Source of the DNA: Tahibacter amnicola
GTDB lineage: Bacteria; Pseudomonadota; Gammaproteobacteria; Xanthomonadales; Rhodanobacteraceae
Length of the DNA: 64,000 nucleotides
Assembly: GCF_025398735.1 (NCBI RefSeq)
Contig: NZ_CP104694.1
Span: forward strand, 6,041,465 to 6,105,464
Reading direction: 5' to 3'
The notes beneath the pieces were generated by a model. It was not told where the DNA came from. It was given only the letters and a program-made list of their open reading frames with translations, and did not search any database. A program made the position numbers and the translations under genes. How positions within the stretch are numbered: position 1 is the first letter of the stretch; each line of letters opens with the position of its first letter. Shown piece after piece: positions 44,251 through 53,886 of this stretch.

Positions 44251-44747
44251 CGGGAACGCAACTCTTCCATGCTGACCTCGCCCGTCAGCCAGCCGACGTT
44301 GACGCGCCATTCGCGTTCGCCGGAAATGACCGAAATGTGCCCGCCCGTCGAACTGCCGTCGGGATAGAAGCGGATGCGTCCCGCGCGCGCGGCGATCAGC
44401 TCGTTCTGCGCCGTGTGCAGTTTGATCTCGACCTTGTCCGGAAACTTCACCGCCTCCTTGCCGGGGGCGGTGTAGCTCATGGCTTCCAGGTCGACGTCGA
44501 GGGTTTTCTGCTCGCCCTTGACGATGGCCTGGCCGCGCGTGTGACGCAGCGCCGCCACCAGGTCACGACTGACGGCGTGGATCTTGGCGCTGCCGAGGCT
44601 GCGCGTGACCGACAGCGAAGCCACGGTCACCGCGATGGCGATCAGCACCATCACGGCGATAAGTTCGAGCAGGCTGAAGCCCGCCTGCGCGCGCGGGTGA
44701 CGCGGCAGCGCCACGGTCGCGGGGCGATGGACGGGAGTCAGAGGCAC
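44247..44747 (-). CDS. gspH: Type II secretion minor pseudopilin GspH
   Basis: The 166-residue protein has a 22-residue leader and the prepilin site QAG/FSLLELIAVMVLIAIAV with Glu+5. The GspH domain follows (LVAALRHTRGQAIVKGEQKT, RIRFYPDGSSTGGHISVISG near the end). It joins the pseudopilus near the tip complex. It lies 33 bp after gspG and overlaps gspI by 4 bp. Confidence 0.93.
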   Translation of the reverse strand: MPLTPVHRPATVALPRHPRAQAGFSLLELIAVMVLIAIAVTVASLSVTRSLGSAKIHAVSRDLVAALRHTRGQAIVKGEQKTLDVDLEAMSYTAPGKEAVKFPDKVEIKLHTAQNELIAARAGRIRFYPDGSSTGGHISVISGEREWRVNVGWLTGEVSMEELRSR

Positions 44748-44780
44748 GTGGCATTCCTGGCGCGAGCGGATGCGCTGCGC

Positions 44781-45212
44781 TTACTGCCAGTTGCCGTGGT
44801 CGGCGCTCGTGCCTTCGCCGCCCTGCTTGCCGTCCTTGCCGTAGAACACCACGTCGAAATCACCGTGCTCGCCGGGCGACTTGTAGCCGAACGCCTTGCC
44901 GAACGGATCCTTCAGGTCCGATTCCTTGCCATACGGCCCTTTCCAGCCGGACGCATTGCCGGGGCGGGTCACCAGGTCTTCGAGCTTGGCTGGCGGGCTG
45001 CCGTTGTCCATGGCATAGGACTCGACGTTCATGGCGATCTTGGCCACCTGGGCCTTGCCGGCCGCCCACTTGCCGCGCTCGACATTGCCCAGCACGTTGT
45101 TGACCACAAGGCCCGCCACGATGCCGATCAGCACGATCACGGCAAGCATTTCCAGCAAGCTGAAGCCGGCTGCCGCGCGGGGCAGCGTATGGCGTTGCGA
45201 AGTATATTTCAT
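44781..45212 (-). CDS. gspG: Type II secretion major pseudopilin GspG
   Basis: GspG is the main shaft subunit of the pseudopilus. The 143-residue protein has leader MKYTSQRHTLPRAAAG and the mature start FSLLEMLAVIVLIGIVAGLV with Glu+5. The major pseudopilin signature near the end is GPYGKESDLKDPFGKAFGYK, followed by the DVVFYGKDGKQGGEG calcium-loop region. The ATG at 45212 has GGAGA upstream; an in-frame TTG at 45224 is less likely. It starts 12 bp after gspF. The prepilin peptidase that processes it is not in this window. Confidence 0.95.
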   Translation of the reverse strand: MKYTSQRHTLPRAAAGFSLLEMLAVIVLIGIVAGLVVNNVLGNVERGKWAAGKAQVAKIAMNVESYAMDNGSPPAKLEDLVTRPGNASGWKGPYGKESDLKDPFGKAFGYKSPGEHGDFDVVFYGKDGKQGGEGTSADHGNWQ

Positions 45213-45224
45213 AACATTCTCCAA

Positions 45225-46442
45225 TTACTGGACGGAACCTGCGAGGCTCATGATCGGCAAGATGATTGCCAGCATGATCATGGCCACCATGACTGTCATT
45301 ACGATCGTGACCACCGGCACCAGCGCGGCGAGCAACCGGTCCAGCGTGTTCTTGACTTCGACGTCGAAGGTGTCGGCGGTCTTGAGCAGCATCGTGTCAA
45401 GCTCGCCCGATTCCTCGCCCACCGACACCATCTGCAGCGCCAGCTTCGGAAAGCGCTTGCTGTGGCTGAGCGAATAGCCCAGGCCATTGCCGCGCTTGAC
45501 CTCTTCCGTTGCCGCGGCAACGGCTTCCGACAGCGCCGCGTTGCCCATCACATTGCGCGCGATCGTCATCGCACCCAGCAAGGGAACGCCGTTCTTGAGC
45601 AAAGTTCCGAGCGTGCGCGTCAATCGCGCGGTTTCCAGTTTGAGGATGACGTCGCCGATGATCTTTACCGAGAGCAGTCGCGTATCCAGCGACAGCCGCG
45701 TATCGGGTTGCGCGTACTGCTTGCGCAGCCACAGGAAGCCGAACACGCCGCCGACGATGATCAGCCACCAGAAGTTCTGGAAAATCGCACCGACGCCGAA
45801 CACAACGCGGGTGATCAGTGGCAGTTCGATGCCCATGTCGTTGAACATCGGCACGAACTGCGGCACGACGTAGATGAGAAGGATCATCAGCGACATCAGC
45901 ACCATGCCGACCAGGAAGGCCGGATAGATCATGGCGTTGATGACGTTACCGCGCAGCGCGCGCGTGCGTTCGAGGTAGTCGGCGAGGCGGCGCAGGGTTT
46001 CGTCCATGGAGCCGCCGGCTTCACCGGCACGCACCATGTTCACGTACAGGCGCGAAAACACGCCGTGTTCGGCTTCCAGCGCATCCGACAGGGGGGCACC
46101 ACCGCGCACGGTGTCGCGGATGCGCTCGAGCATGCGCTTGGCTTTCTCACCCTCGGGCAGCTCGAGCACGATCTGCAGGGCGCGATCCAGCGGCTGCCCG
46201 GCGCCGAGCAGGGTGGCCATCTGCTGGGTGAACTGCACGATCTGCGCGGCGGAGAAGCTCGACTTGCGGGTCAGCGCAGCGAGCAGGCTGCCCGACTCAC
46301 CGGCGTCGGCCGCCCGCGCATCGAGCGGGATGTTGCCCGCGTCCTGCAGCTTGGCGATGACTTCGTCGGTGGAGGCGGCCTCCATCTGGCCTTCGAGCGT
46401 CTCGCCGGCGGGAGTCACTGCTTTGTAGCGAAATAGGGCCAT
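45225..46442 (-). CDS. gspF: Type II secretion inner-membrane platform protein GspF
   Basis: The 405-residue protein has the GspF/PilC layout of two repeated cytoplasmic helical domains. One is near residues 65-190 (FTQQMATLLGAGQPLDRALQ and VNMVRAGEAGGSMDETLRRL), the other near 270-395 (LTRTLGTLLKNGVPLLGAMT and MVSVGEESGELDTMLLKTAD). Three membrane segments include the C-terminal VPVVTIVMTVMVAMIMLAII. The N-terminus MALFRYKAVTPAGETLEGQM is typical and fixes the ATG at 46442. It is separated from gspE by 103 bp, the largest gap in the operon. Confidence 0.96.
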   Translation of the reverse strand: MALFRYKAVTPAGETLEGQMEAASTDEVIAKLQDAGNIPLDARAADAGESGSLLAALTRKSSFSAAQIVQFTQQMATLLGAGQPLDRALQIVLELPEGEKAKRMLERIRDTVRGGAPLSDALEAEHGVFSRLYVNMVRAGEAGGSMDETLRRLADYLERTRALRGNVINAMIYPAFLVGMVLMSLMILLIYVVPQFVPMFNDMGIELPLITRVVFGVGAIFQNFWWLIIVGGVFGFLWLRKQYAQPDTRLSLDTRLLSVKIIGDVILKLETARLTRTLGTLLKNGVPLLGAMTIARNVMGNAALSEAVAAATEEVKRGNGLGYSLSHSKRFPKLALQMVSVGEESGELDTMLLKTADTFDVEVKNTLDRLLAALVPVVTIVMTVMVAMIMLAIILPIMSLAGSVQ

Positions 46443-46545
46443 TGGCTGAGCTAAGGGAGTCCGGGTCGGAGTGGAATGGTTCACGTCTTCGCGCCACGCA
46501 GCCGCCTTCCGCACGGCAGGGACACGGGATTGCGGGAGCGGCGCG

Positions 46546-48285
46546 CTATCCTTCCTGCGTAACGCGCAGCACCTCTTCGATCGTGGTCACGCCCATCAGC
46601 GACTTGACCAGGCCGTCTTCGTACATCGTGCGCATACCCTCGGCGCGCGCCTGCTGTTCCAGCTCGCCCATGCCGGCGTGCTGCATGACCAGGCGGCGCA
46701 ACGGATCGGACATGACCATGAATTCCATGATCGTCGTCCGCCCGTAGTAGCCGCTCGGGTTGGCCGGGCTCGGCACGGGCTTGTATAGTTTTATCGGACG
46801 ATCCGTTGTGAACTTGTCCAGGTTGAACTCGCGAACCACCTCCGGCAGCGCATCATGCGGCTCGGCATGCGCCAGATCCAGGCGCCGCACCAGACGCTGC
46901 GCGAGGATGCCGTTGACCGTCGAGGTGAGGAGGTAATCTTCCACGCCCATGTCGAGCAGGCGCGTGATGCCGCCGGCGGCATTGTTCGTGTGCAGGGTGG
47001 ACAGCACCAGGTGGCCCGTCAGCGCCGACTGGATCGCGATGCGGCAGGTTTCCAGGTCGCGCATTTCGCCGATCATGATGATGTCCGGGTCCTGGCGGAC
47101 GATCGAGCGCAGCGCGTGACTGAAGTCCAGGCCGATCTGCGGCTTGGCCTGGATCTGGTTGATACCTTCGATCTGGTATTCGACCGGGTCTTCGACGGTG
47201 ATGATCTTGACGTCCGGCGTATTGAGCTTGGCCAGCGCGGTGTAGAGCGTCGTCGTCTTGCCCGAGCCGGTCGGACCGGTCACCAGCATGATGCCGTGCG
47301 GCAGCTCCAGCACCTTCATGAACTGCGGCAGGAACTCGTCGGTAAAGCCGAGTGTGTGGAAATCAAACACCACGCTTTCGCGGTCGAGGATACGCATGAC
47401 GACCGATTCGCCCCAGGACGTGGGCACGGTCGAAACGCGAAGGTCCAGCTCCTTGCCCTGCACGCGCAGCATGATGCGGCCGTCCTGGGGCAGGCGGCGC
47501 TCGGCGATGTTGAGCTTGGCCATGATCTTCACGCGCGAGATCACGGCGGCGGTGGATGCGGCCGGCGGCGATTCCACCTCGTGCAGCACGCCATCGATGC
47601 GATAGCGCACCTTCAGGCGGCTTTCAAAGGGCTCGATATGGATATCCGAGGCGCGCTGCTCGACCGCGCGCTGGACGATCAGGTTGACCAGACGGATGAC
47701 CGGCGCCTCGGAGGCGAGGTCACGCAGGTGCTCGATGTCGTCTTCGCCGCGCGCGCTGTCATCGCTCAGGGTTTCGACGATGGTACCCATGGCCGAACGA
47801 CCCTGGCCGTAGTAGCGCTCGATCAGGTCGTCGATTTCCGAGCGCAGGCCGACCTGGATGCTGGTGCGCCGGCCTGTCGCCAGCTCGACGGCCTGGGTGG
47901 CGAAGGTATCGGCCGGGTCCGCGACCAGCAGGCTCACCTCGGTTTCGGTCTCGCTGACCGGCACCACGTGGTACTGCTTGAGGAAGCGCACTGACAGCTG
48001 CACGCTCGGCGGCGGCGCTTCGGGGAAATCCTTGGCGGTCAGCAGCGGCAGCTTCAGCAACTCGGCCATCGACTCGGCCATGTCCCGCTCGGACACCAGG
48101 CCCAGCCGGGTCAGCAGGTTGACCAGGCTGTCGCTGTCCGATTCCTCGTGAACGCGCCGGGCGCGGGCGAGATCGGCGTCCTTCAGACGCCCTTTGCGCA
48201 CCAGGAAGGTACAGATGCGCTCGTCCAGGCTGTCTTCGGCGGCGGCAGGGCTGGCCGCGACGGCCGGCGTTTCAAGGGCGGACAT
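46546..48285 (-). CDS. gspE: Type II secretion ATPase GspE/XpsE, without the tetracysteine motif
   Basis: GspE powers pseudopilus assembly. The 579-residue protein has the N-terminal GspL-binding domains (residues 20-160). The ATPase follows: VTGPTGSGKTTTLYTALAKL (Walker A, near residue 340), the Asp box IITVEDPVEYQIEGINQIQ, Walker B IIMIGEMRDLETCRIA and the His box STLHTNNAAG. The zinc-binding C-x2-C...C-x2-C insert found in most GspE proteins is missing: the region from LDLAHAEPHDALPE to SGYYGRTTIMEFM has no cysteine. The ATG at 48285 has AGGAAAG upstream. It follows the small membrane protein gene by 10 bp, so co-transcription with purL is possible. Confidence 0.95.
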   Translation of the reverse strand: MSALETPAVAASPAAAEDSLDERICTFLVRKGRLKDADLARARRVHEESDSDSLVNLLTRLGLVSERDMAESMAELLKLPLLTAKDFPEAPPPSVQLSVRFLKQYHVVPVSETETEVSLLVADPADTFATQAVELATGRRTSIQVGLRSEIDDLIERYYGQGRSAMGTIVETLSDDSARGEDDIEHLRDLASEAPVIRLVNLIVQRAVEQRASDIHIEPFESRLKVRYRIDGVLHEVESPPAASTAAVISRVKIMAKLNIAERRLPQDGRIMLRVQGKELDLRVSTVPTSWGESVVMRILDRESVVFDFHTLGFTDEFLPQFMKVLELPHGIMLVTGPTGSGKTTTLYTALAKLNTPDVKIITVEDPVEYQIEGINQIQAKPQIGLDFSHALRSIVRQDPDIIMIGEMRDLETCRIAIQSALTGHLVLSTLHTNNAAGGITRLLDMGVEDYLLTSTVNGILAQRLVRRLDLAHAEPHDALPEVVREFNLDKFTTDRPIKLYKPVPSPANPSGYYGRTTIMEFMVMSDPLRRLVMQHAGMGELEQQARAEGMRTMYEDGLVKSLMGVTTIEEVLRVTQEG

Positions 48286-48295
48286 GACTTCTTTC

Positions 48296-48949
48296 CTATG
48301 GGGCTGCGCTTCGACCGGCATTGTCGCCCGGGGGTTCCCCAAAACGTCGACCCGTCAATGCTTCGATGAAAGGGCGGTTCAAACCGAGCCAGAGCGCGGC
48401 CGGAACCACCGTCGGCAGGATCAGATAGCCGAACTGGTAACAAAGGGCAACCAGCTCGACGCTTATCCCGGCCGCCTGGGCCGCTGCGGTCGCCTGCGGG
48501 CCGGAGCCCATCACAATTGTCTTGAGCGCATCGGCGACCAGTCCGAACGCCTGCGCCAGCCAGATCACCAGGCAACCGATGACCACATGGCCCCAGCGAC
48601 GCTCCTCATCCTGTGGCGTGGCCAGGCACAACCCCAGGTACAGGGGCAGCGAGTATCCGTAGATCAGCGGATAGACCGAAGGTTCCATGAAGCCGGACAT
48701 CGACCGGCCGTCGGGCCCCGGCTGGGTGACGAGGATGCTGGTGAGGACATCCATGGTCGGCTTGCCGGCTACGTCCAACCCGCGGCTGACCGAGGTGATC
48801 ACCTCCGGCCAGCCCCAGGTCAGCACCTTGCCCGCCAGGAATACGGGCAGCATGACAAACAGGTTCGACGCCCACCACCAGATGAAGAAACACAGCGGCA
48901 GCCAGGCGAGCGCCGCCAGCATGAACTTCTTGAGCGGGCTGAGCGTCAT
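48296..48949 (-). CDS. Membrane protein, possibly exosortase H-associated type
   Basis: The 217-residue integral membrane protein has at least four hydrophobic segments: [20 protein letters not shown] near the N-terminus, [20 protein letters not shown] near residue 95, [20 protein letters not shown] near 125, and [20 protein letters not shown] near 175. The YQFGYLILP...P...WLxLNRxFI pattern recalls the membrane protein found with exosortase H (XrtH), but no exosortase is in the window, so the call is tentative. The ATG overlaps the purL stop as ATGA. gspE follows after 10 bp, which places a membrane protein of unknown role at the head of the secretion operon. Confidence 0.6.
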   Translation of the reverse strand: MTLSPLKKFMLAALAWLPLCFFIWWWASNLFVMLPVFLAGKVLTWGWPEVITSVSRGLDVAGKPTMDVLTSILVTQPGPDGRSMSGFMEPSVYPLIYGYSLPLYLGLCLATPQDEERRWGHVVIGCLVIWLAQAFGLVADALKTIVMGSGPQATAAAQAAGISVELVALCYQFGYLILPTVVPAALWLGLNRPFIEALTGRRFGEPPGDNAGRSAAP

Positions 48950-51900
48950 CCCACCCATACGCGCGCGTTACGGAACATGCGCATCCAGGGGGAATCTTCG
49001 GTCCAGCTTTCCGGGCGCCAGCTCATCTGGGCAGCACGGAACACGCGCTCGGGGTGCGGCATCATGATCGTCACGCGGCCGTCCGCCGCGGTGATACCGG
49101 TGATGCCGGCGACCGAACCGTTGGAGTTGAGCGGGAAGGTCTCGGTCGCCCTGCCCCGGTTGTCGACAAAACGCAGGCAGGTTTGCACGCGCTTGTGGTC
49201 GCCGGCCTGGGCGAACTCCGCATGGCCTTCGCCGTGGGCGACCACCACCGGAATGCGCGAACCGGCCATGTCGCGGAAGAAGACCGACGGGGACTCCTGC
49301 ACTTCGAGCGTCACGAAGCGGGCCTCGTACTGCTCGGAGGCATTGCGCCGGAAGCGCGGCCAGGCCTCGGCGCCAGGGATGATGTCCTTCAACGTCGAGA
49401 GCATCTGGCATCCATTGCAGACCCCCAGGGCGAAGTTGCCCGGATTGGCGAAGAACGCAGCAAACTGGTCGCGCAATACATTATTGAAAAGTATCGACGT
49501 TGCCCAGCCGCGCCCTGCCCCCAGCACGTCGCCATAGGAGAACCCGCCGCAGGCCGCAAGGCCCACGAAATCGGCCAGGTGGCGACGGCCGTTCTGCAGA
49601 TCCGACATATGCACGTCGACCGCATCGAAGCCGGCGCGCGTAAACGCGGCCGCCATCTCGATCTGGCCGTTGACGCCCTGGTCGCGCAGCACCGCCACGC
49701 GCGGGCGGATGCCCTTGGCGATATACGGGGCAGCAATGTCTTCGGACGGATTGAACACGAGCTTGGGCGAGATGCCCGGATCCTCCGGGTCACAGCGCCA
49801 GTTGAGCTCGCTGTCGGCGCACTGCGGATTGTCGCGCAGGCGCTGCATCGCATGGCTGGTTTCCGACCAGGCATGCATCAGCTCCGACCATTCCCAACGG
49901 CCCAGGCTGTCGTCACCCAGGCGCAGGCTGATCTGCAGTTTCTCTTTCGGGCGCGCGACCATGTGCGCAAGGCCGGCAAGGCCATGCTTCTCCAGCAGTG
50001 CCTTGAACGCGGGCACGTCGTCGCGGCGCACCTGTACCACCGCGCCAAGCTCTTCGCAGAAGAGCGCACGCAGGGTGTGCTCGGCCCAGCCGTCCAGGCC
50101 GATCGACAACCCGCAATGGCCGGCAAAGGCCATTTCGAACAGAGTCACCAGCACGCCGCCGTCCGAGCGGTCGTGATAGGCCAGCAGCAGTCCTGCGGCA
50201 TTGGCTTCCTGGATGCACTGGAAGAAGGCCTTGAACTGGGCCGGGTCGTCCAGGTCCGGCGGCACGCCGCCGGTGCGGTTGAAGGCCTGCATCAGGGCCG
50301 ATCCGCCCAGGCGGTTACGACCGGCGCCCAGGTCGATCAGCCACAGTTCCGTTTCGCCCTTGTCCAGGCGCAGCTGCGGCGTCAGTGCACGGCGCACGTC
50401 GCCCACGCGGGCAAAAGCGGTAACGATCAGGGATACCGGCGCAACGGTCTTCTGCTCGCGCTGTCCGTCGTTCCACACCGTTTGCATGGACAGGGAGTCC
50501 TTGCCGACCGGGATGGAGATATCCAGGGCCGGACACAGCTCCATGCCGACGGCGCGCACGGCATCGAACAGGGCGGCATCCTCGTGCGGATGGTTGACGG
50601 CCGCCATCCAGTTGGCGGACAGGCGCACCTCGCCGAGGCTGGCCACGGGTGCGGCTGCTAGGTTGGTCAGGGCCTCGCCTACCGCCATGCGCGCGGCGTC
50701 GGCGCTGGAGAGCACCGCCACCGGCGTGCGCTCACCCATGGACATCGCTTCGCCGGCGTAACCGTCGAAATCGGCCAGGGTCACGGCGCAGTCGGCCACG
50801 GGAACCTGCCAGGGACCGACCATCTGGTCGCGCGAACACAGGCCGCCAACGCTGCGGTCGCCGATGGTCACCAGGAACGACTTCGAGCCGACGGCCGGGA
50901 ACCGCAGCACGCGCTGTACGGCGTCGGCGATGGTCAGGCCGGAACAATCGGAGACCAGGTCAACGCGTGGCACCTTGCGCTTGGCATTGCGGTGCATGCG
51001 CGGCGCCTTGCCGAACAGCACGTCCATCGGCAGATCGATGACGGTGAGGTCGCGGCGCGAGTCGCGAACGGTCAGGCGTTCTTCCGCCGTTGCCTCGCCC
51101 ACGACGGCGTAGGGACAGCGTTCCCGCGCGCAGATCGATTCGAATTCGGCCAGCCGCCCGCGCGGCAGGCCGAGCACGTAGCGCTCCTGCGATTCGTTGC
51201 ACCACAGCTGCATCGGCGTGAGCTGCGGGTCATCGCAGGGGATCGCGGCCATGTCGATCTGGCCACCGACGTGTGAGTCGTGCAGCAGTTCGGGAATGGC
51301 ATTGGACAGGCCACCCGCACCCACGTCATGCACGCTGACAATCGGATTGCCCTCGCCCAGCGCCCAGCACGCATCGATAACTTCCTGGCAGCGGCGCTCC
51401 ATCTCCGGGTTGTCGCGCTGCACGGAGGCGAAATCCAGCTCTTCCGAACTCGTGCCCGAAGCCACCGATGAAGCCGCGCCGCCGCCCAGGCCGATCAGCA
51501 TGGCCGGGCCACCCAGAACGATCACGGCGTCGCCCGGCGAAAGGTTCCGCTTCTGCACGTGGCCACGGCGCAGGTTGGCCAGGCCACCGGCGATCATGAT
51601 CGGCTTGTCGTAGCCGCGCCGCACGCCCGGCACGCCCGTTTCCTGCTCAAAGCAGCGGAAATACCCGCCGAGCGCGGGACGACCGAATTCATTGTTGAAG
51701 GACGCGGCACCAATCGGGCCGTCGCGCATGATTTCGAAGGCCGAGGCCATGCGCGGTGGCAGGGCGCGGTCGTTCTCCCACGGCCGCTGCAGGTCGGGGA
51801 TACGCAGGTGCGACACCGAGAAGCCGGTCAGGCCGGCCTTTGGCTTGCCACCGCGGCCAGTCGCACCTTCATCGCGGATCTCGCCACCCGAACCGGTCGA

Positions 51901-52806
51901 TGCGCCTGGGAACGGCGCAATCGCCGTCGGGTGGTTATGGGTTTCCACCTTGATCGCATAGTCGATCAGTTCGGCATGCGGCCGGTAGACGCCGTCGGCG
52001 TCGGCGAAGAAACGCTGCCCTTCGCTGCCGGCGATCACGGCAGCGTTATCGGAATAGGCCGACAGGGTGTGCGCAGGAGAAGTCTGGTGGGTGTGCTTGA
52101 TCATCGCGAACAGGGACTTTTCCTGGTCCTGGCCGTCGATGGTCCAGCTGGCGTTGAACACCTTGTGCCGGCAATGCTCGGAGTTGGCCTGCGCGAACAT
52201 CATGAGTTCGGCATCGGACGGATCGCGCTGCAATTCCCCGTAGCGCGCCGCGAGGTATTCGATCTCGTCCGCGGCCAAGGCCAGTCCGAGGCGCTGGTTG
52301 GCTTCGTTAAGCGCGGCGATGCCGTCGCTGCCCAGGGCCACGTGCGCCAGCGGACCGGGATTTCCGGCCAGGAACAGCCCGTTGGCATCGGCCAGGTCCG
52401 TCAGGACCGAGTGCACCATCGGGTCATGCAGCACGCGGACCAGCGCCTTCCACTCGGCGGTGCCCTTGGCCGGAATGCCGTCGATCTGGAACGCCTGGCC
52501 GCGCTCCACGCGCGTCACGGGGAAACCGCAGCCGCGCAGGATATCGGTGGCCTTGGTCGACCACGGCGAGATCGTTCCCACGCGCGGCACCACCCACAGA
52601 GTGGCTGCGCCGGCGGGCCCGGGCCGGGCCTCGAGCACGTCGCCGATACGCTGGCGCACCTCGTCGGTCAAGCCATCGGGCGCATCGAGGAAGTAGACAA
52701 AGCGGGCGCTGACAAGGCGCGTCGCACGGACGATCTCGGCCAGTTGACGATTGAGGCGGTCGAGACGGAAGGCGGACAGGGCAGGTTGCCCGTCAAGGAC
52801 GATCAT
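48946..52806 (-). CDS. purL: Phosphoribosylformylglycinamidine synthase
   Basis: PurL converts FGAR, glutamine and ATP to FGAM in purine synthesis. The 1286-residue protein is the large single-chain form. It has an N-terminal PurS-like part and a linker, then the first synthetase half with [20 protein letters not shown] near residue 290, [20 protein letters not shown], and [21 protein letters not shown] second, ADP-binding half follows. The C-terminal glutaminase domain (last 250 residues) has [16 protein letters not shown], nucleophile Cys in GVCNGCQML and the HPE triad end in [16 protein letters not shown]. Length matches the family. It begins the long run that continues into the secretion operon. 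Confidence 0.97.
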   Translation of the reverse strand: MIVLDGQPALSAFRLDRLNRQLAEIVRATRLVSARFVYFLDAPDGLTDEVRQRIGDVLEARPGPAGAATLWVVPRVGTISPWSTKATDILRGCGFPVTRVERGQAFQIDGIPAKGTAEWKALVRVLHDPMVHSVLTDLADANGLFLAGNPGPLAHVALGSDGIAALNEANQRLGLALAADEIEYLAARYGELQRDPSDAELMMFAQANSEHCRHKVFNASWTIDGQDQEKSLFAMIKHTHQTSPAHTLSAYSDNAAVIAGSEGQRFFADADGVYRPHAELIDYAIKVETHNHPTAIAPFPGASTGSGGEIRDEGATGRGGKPKAGLTGFSVSHLRIPDLQRPWENDRALPPRMASAFEIMRDGPIGAASFNNEFGRPALGGYFRCFEQETGVPGVRRGYDKPIMIAGGLANLRRGHVQKRNLSPGDAVIVLGGPAMLIGLGGGAASSVASGTSSEELDFASVQRDNPEMERRCQEVIDACWALGEGNPIVSVHDVGAGGLSNAIPELLHDSHVGGQIDMAAIPCDDPQLTPMQLWCNESQERYVLGLPRGRLAEFESICARERCPYAVVGEATAEERLTVRDSRRDLTVIDLPMDVLFGKAPRMHRNAKRKVPRVDLVSDCSGLTIADAVQRVLRFPAVGSKSFLVTIGDRSVGGLCSRDQMVGPWQVPVADCAVTLADFDGYAGEAMSMGERTPVAVLSSADAARMAVGEALTNLAAAPVASLGEVRLSANWMAAVNHPHEDAALFDAVRAVGMELCPALDISIPVGKDSLSMQTVWNDGQREQKTVAPVSLIVTAFARVGDVRRALTPQLRLDKGETELWLIDLGAGRNRLGGSALMQAFNRTGGVPPDLDDPAQFKAFFQCIQEANAAGLLLAYHDRSDGGVLVTLFEMAFAGHCGLSIGLDGWAEHTLRALFCEELGAVVQVRRDDVPAFKALLEKHGLAGLAHMVARPKEKLQISLRLGDDSLGRWEWSELMHAWSETSHAMQRLRDNPQCADSELNWRCDPEDPGISPKLVFNPSEDIAAPYIAKGIRPRVAVLRDQGVNGQIEMAAAFTRAGFDAVDVHMSDLQNGRRHLADFVGLAACGGFSYGDVLGAGRGWATSILFNNVLRDQFAAFFANPGNFALGVCNGCQMLSTLKDIIPGAEAWPRFRRNASEQYEARFVTLEVQESPSVFFRDMAGSRIPVVVAHGEGHAEFAQAGDHKRVQTCLRFVDNRGRATETFPLNSNGSVAGITGITAADGRVTIMMPHPERVFRAAQMSWRPESWTEDSPWMRMFRNARVWVG

Positions 52807-52970
52807 GGATTGCCGTTCCGGAGAGGGGTTCTCAGAAGGGCGCGCATGATAACCGCTGGGGTCGGGCGCTCGCCATCTTTGGGACTGAACCGGACTCGCC
52901 CGCCGGGACGTTGTTTACATCCGGAGCCCTCGCCAACCCGCCCGGCGACGGCCCGCATCCCGCCATACAG

Positions 52971-52995
52971 AAAAACGGCCCCGTTTCCGGGGCCG
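52971..52995 (-). terminator. Intrinsic terminator of dsbC
   Basis: On the minus strand CGGCCCC and GGGGCCG (52995-52989, 52982-52976) form a 7-bp stem with a six-base loop followed by TTTTT. It stands 23 bp after the dsbC stop and separates dsbC from purL. Confidence 0.92.
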
Positions 52996-53018
52996 CTTTC
53001 GATCATGCAATGGCGTGC

Positions 53019-53744
53019 TTACTTGGACGCCGTGGCGAGGGCGTCCAGGCGCTGGCGCATGGCTTCAGGCGGGAGGTATCCGCCGATCTGGGTGCCGTCC
53101 GGCGCAATGATCGTCGGGGTGCCGTTGATGCCAACCCGCTGGCCCAGTTCAAACTGTTCGGCGATCGGGTTGTCACACTTGGCCGATTTCGGATCCTTGC
53201 CGGCCTTGGCGTCGGTGAAGGCACGATTGCGGTCGGACGCGCACCAGACGGATACGGCCTTGTCATAGGACGGCGTGCCGACGCCCGAACGCGGGAACCA
53301 CAGGTATTCGAGCGCGATGCCCTGCTGGTTGTACTGGGCGATGTTCTCGTGCAGCTTGCGGCAGTAGCCGCAGTCGATGTCCGTGTACACCGTCACGGTG
53401 TATTTCGGGTCCTTCGGTGCGAAAACGATGCGCTTGGACTTGGGTACCTGGTCGATCAGCTCCTTGCGGATGCCGGCCAGGCGCGACTCGGTGAGATCTT
53501 TCTTGTTGGCGATGTCGAACAGGCTGCCCTGGAGCAGGTACTTGCCGTCGGAGCTGACATAGACAACCTGGCCGCCGGTCACCACTTCGGAGAAACCCGG
53601 CAGGGCGGACTTGGAGATCGAGTCGATCTTCGCATTCGGCACCAGGGAGTGGATGGCGTCGGTAATGGCCTTGTTGTCCTCGGCCGCGAAGGCGGTGGTG
53701 GTCGCCGCCGCGAAGGCGAGGGCCAGGCTGAGCTTGGTGAACAT
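53019..53744 (-). CDS. dsbC: Thiol:disulfide interchange protein DsbC
   Basis: DsbC isomerises wrong disulfides in periplasmic proteins. The 241-residue protein has a signal peptide (MFTKLSLALAFAAATTTAFA) and an N-terminal dimerisation domain to about residue 80 (ISKSALPGFSEVVTGGQVVY). The thioredoxin domain has the active site CGYC at residues 125-128 (TVYTDIDCGYCRKLH) and cis-proline loop NGTPTIIAPDG. A second cysteine pair lies between (VWCASDR and AKCDNPI). The ATG at 53744 is chosen for the signal peptide. Many Cys-paired exported proteins in this window are possible clients. DsbD, its usual reductant, is not seen here. Confidence 0.95.
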   Translation of the reverse strand: MFTKLSLALAFAAATTTAFAAEDNKAITDAIHSLVPNAKIDSISKSALPGFSEVVTGGQVVYVSSDGKYLLQGSLFDIANKKDLTESRLAGIRKELIDQVPKSKRIVFAPKDPKYTVTVYTDIDCGYCRKLHENIAQYNQQGIALEYLWFPRSGVGTPSYDKAVSVWCASDRNRAFTDAKAGKDPKSAKCDNPIAEQFELGQRVGINGTPTIIAPDGTQIGGYLPPEAMRQRLDALATASK

Positions 53745-53886
53745 CGCAACATCCTCTGGTGGTATGCGTAGGCAAACTCCGGACAGCGCGGCAAACCAAT
53801 AGTTCCCGCGCCCGATCGGACTTCCGGACAGGCGGTAGAGAGTGCCCTTTGTGAACGGCGGCCGCAAGCGCGCCGGCCGTCGCCAA

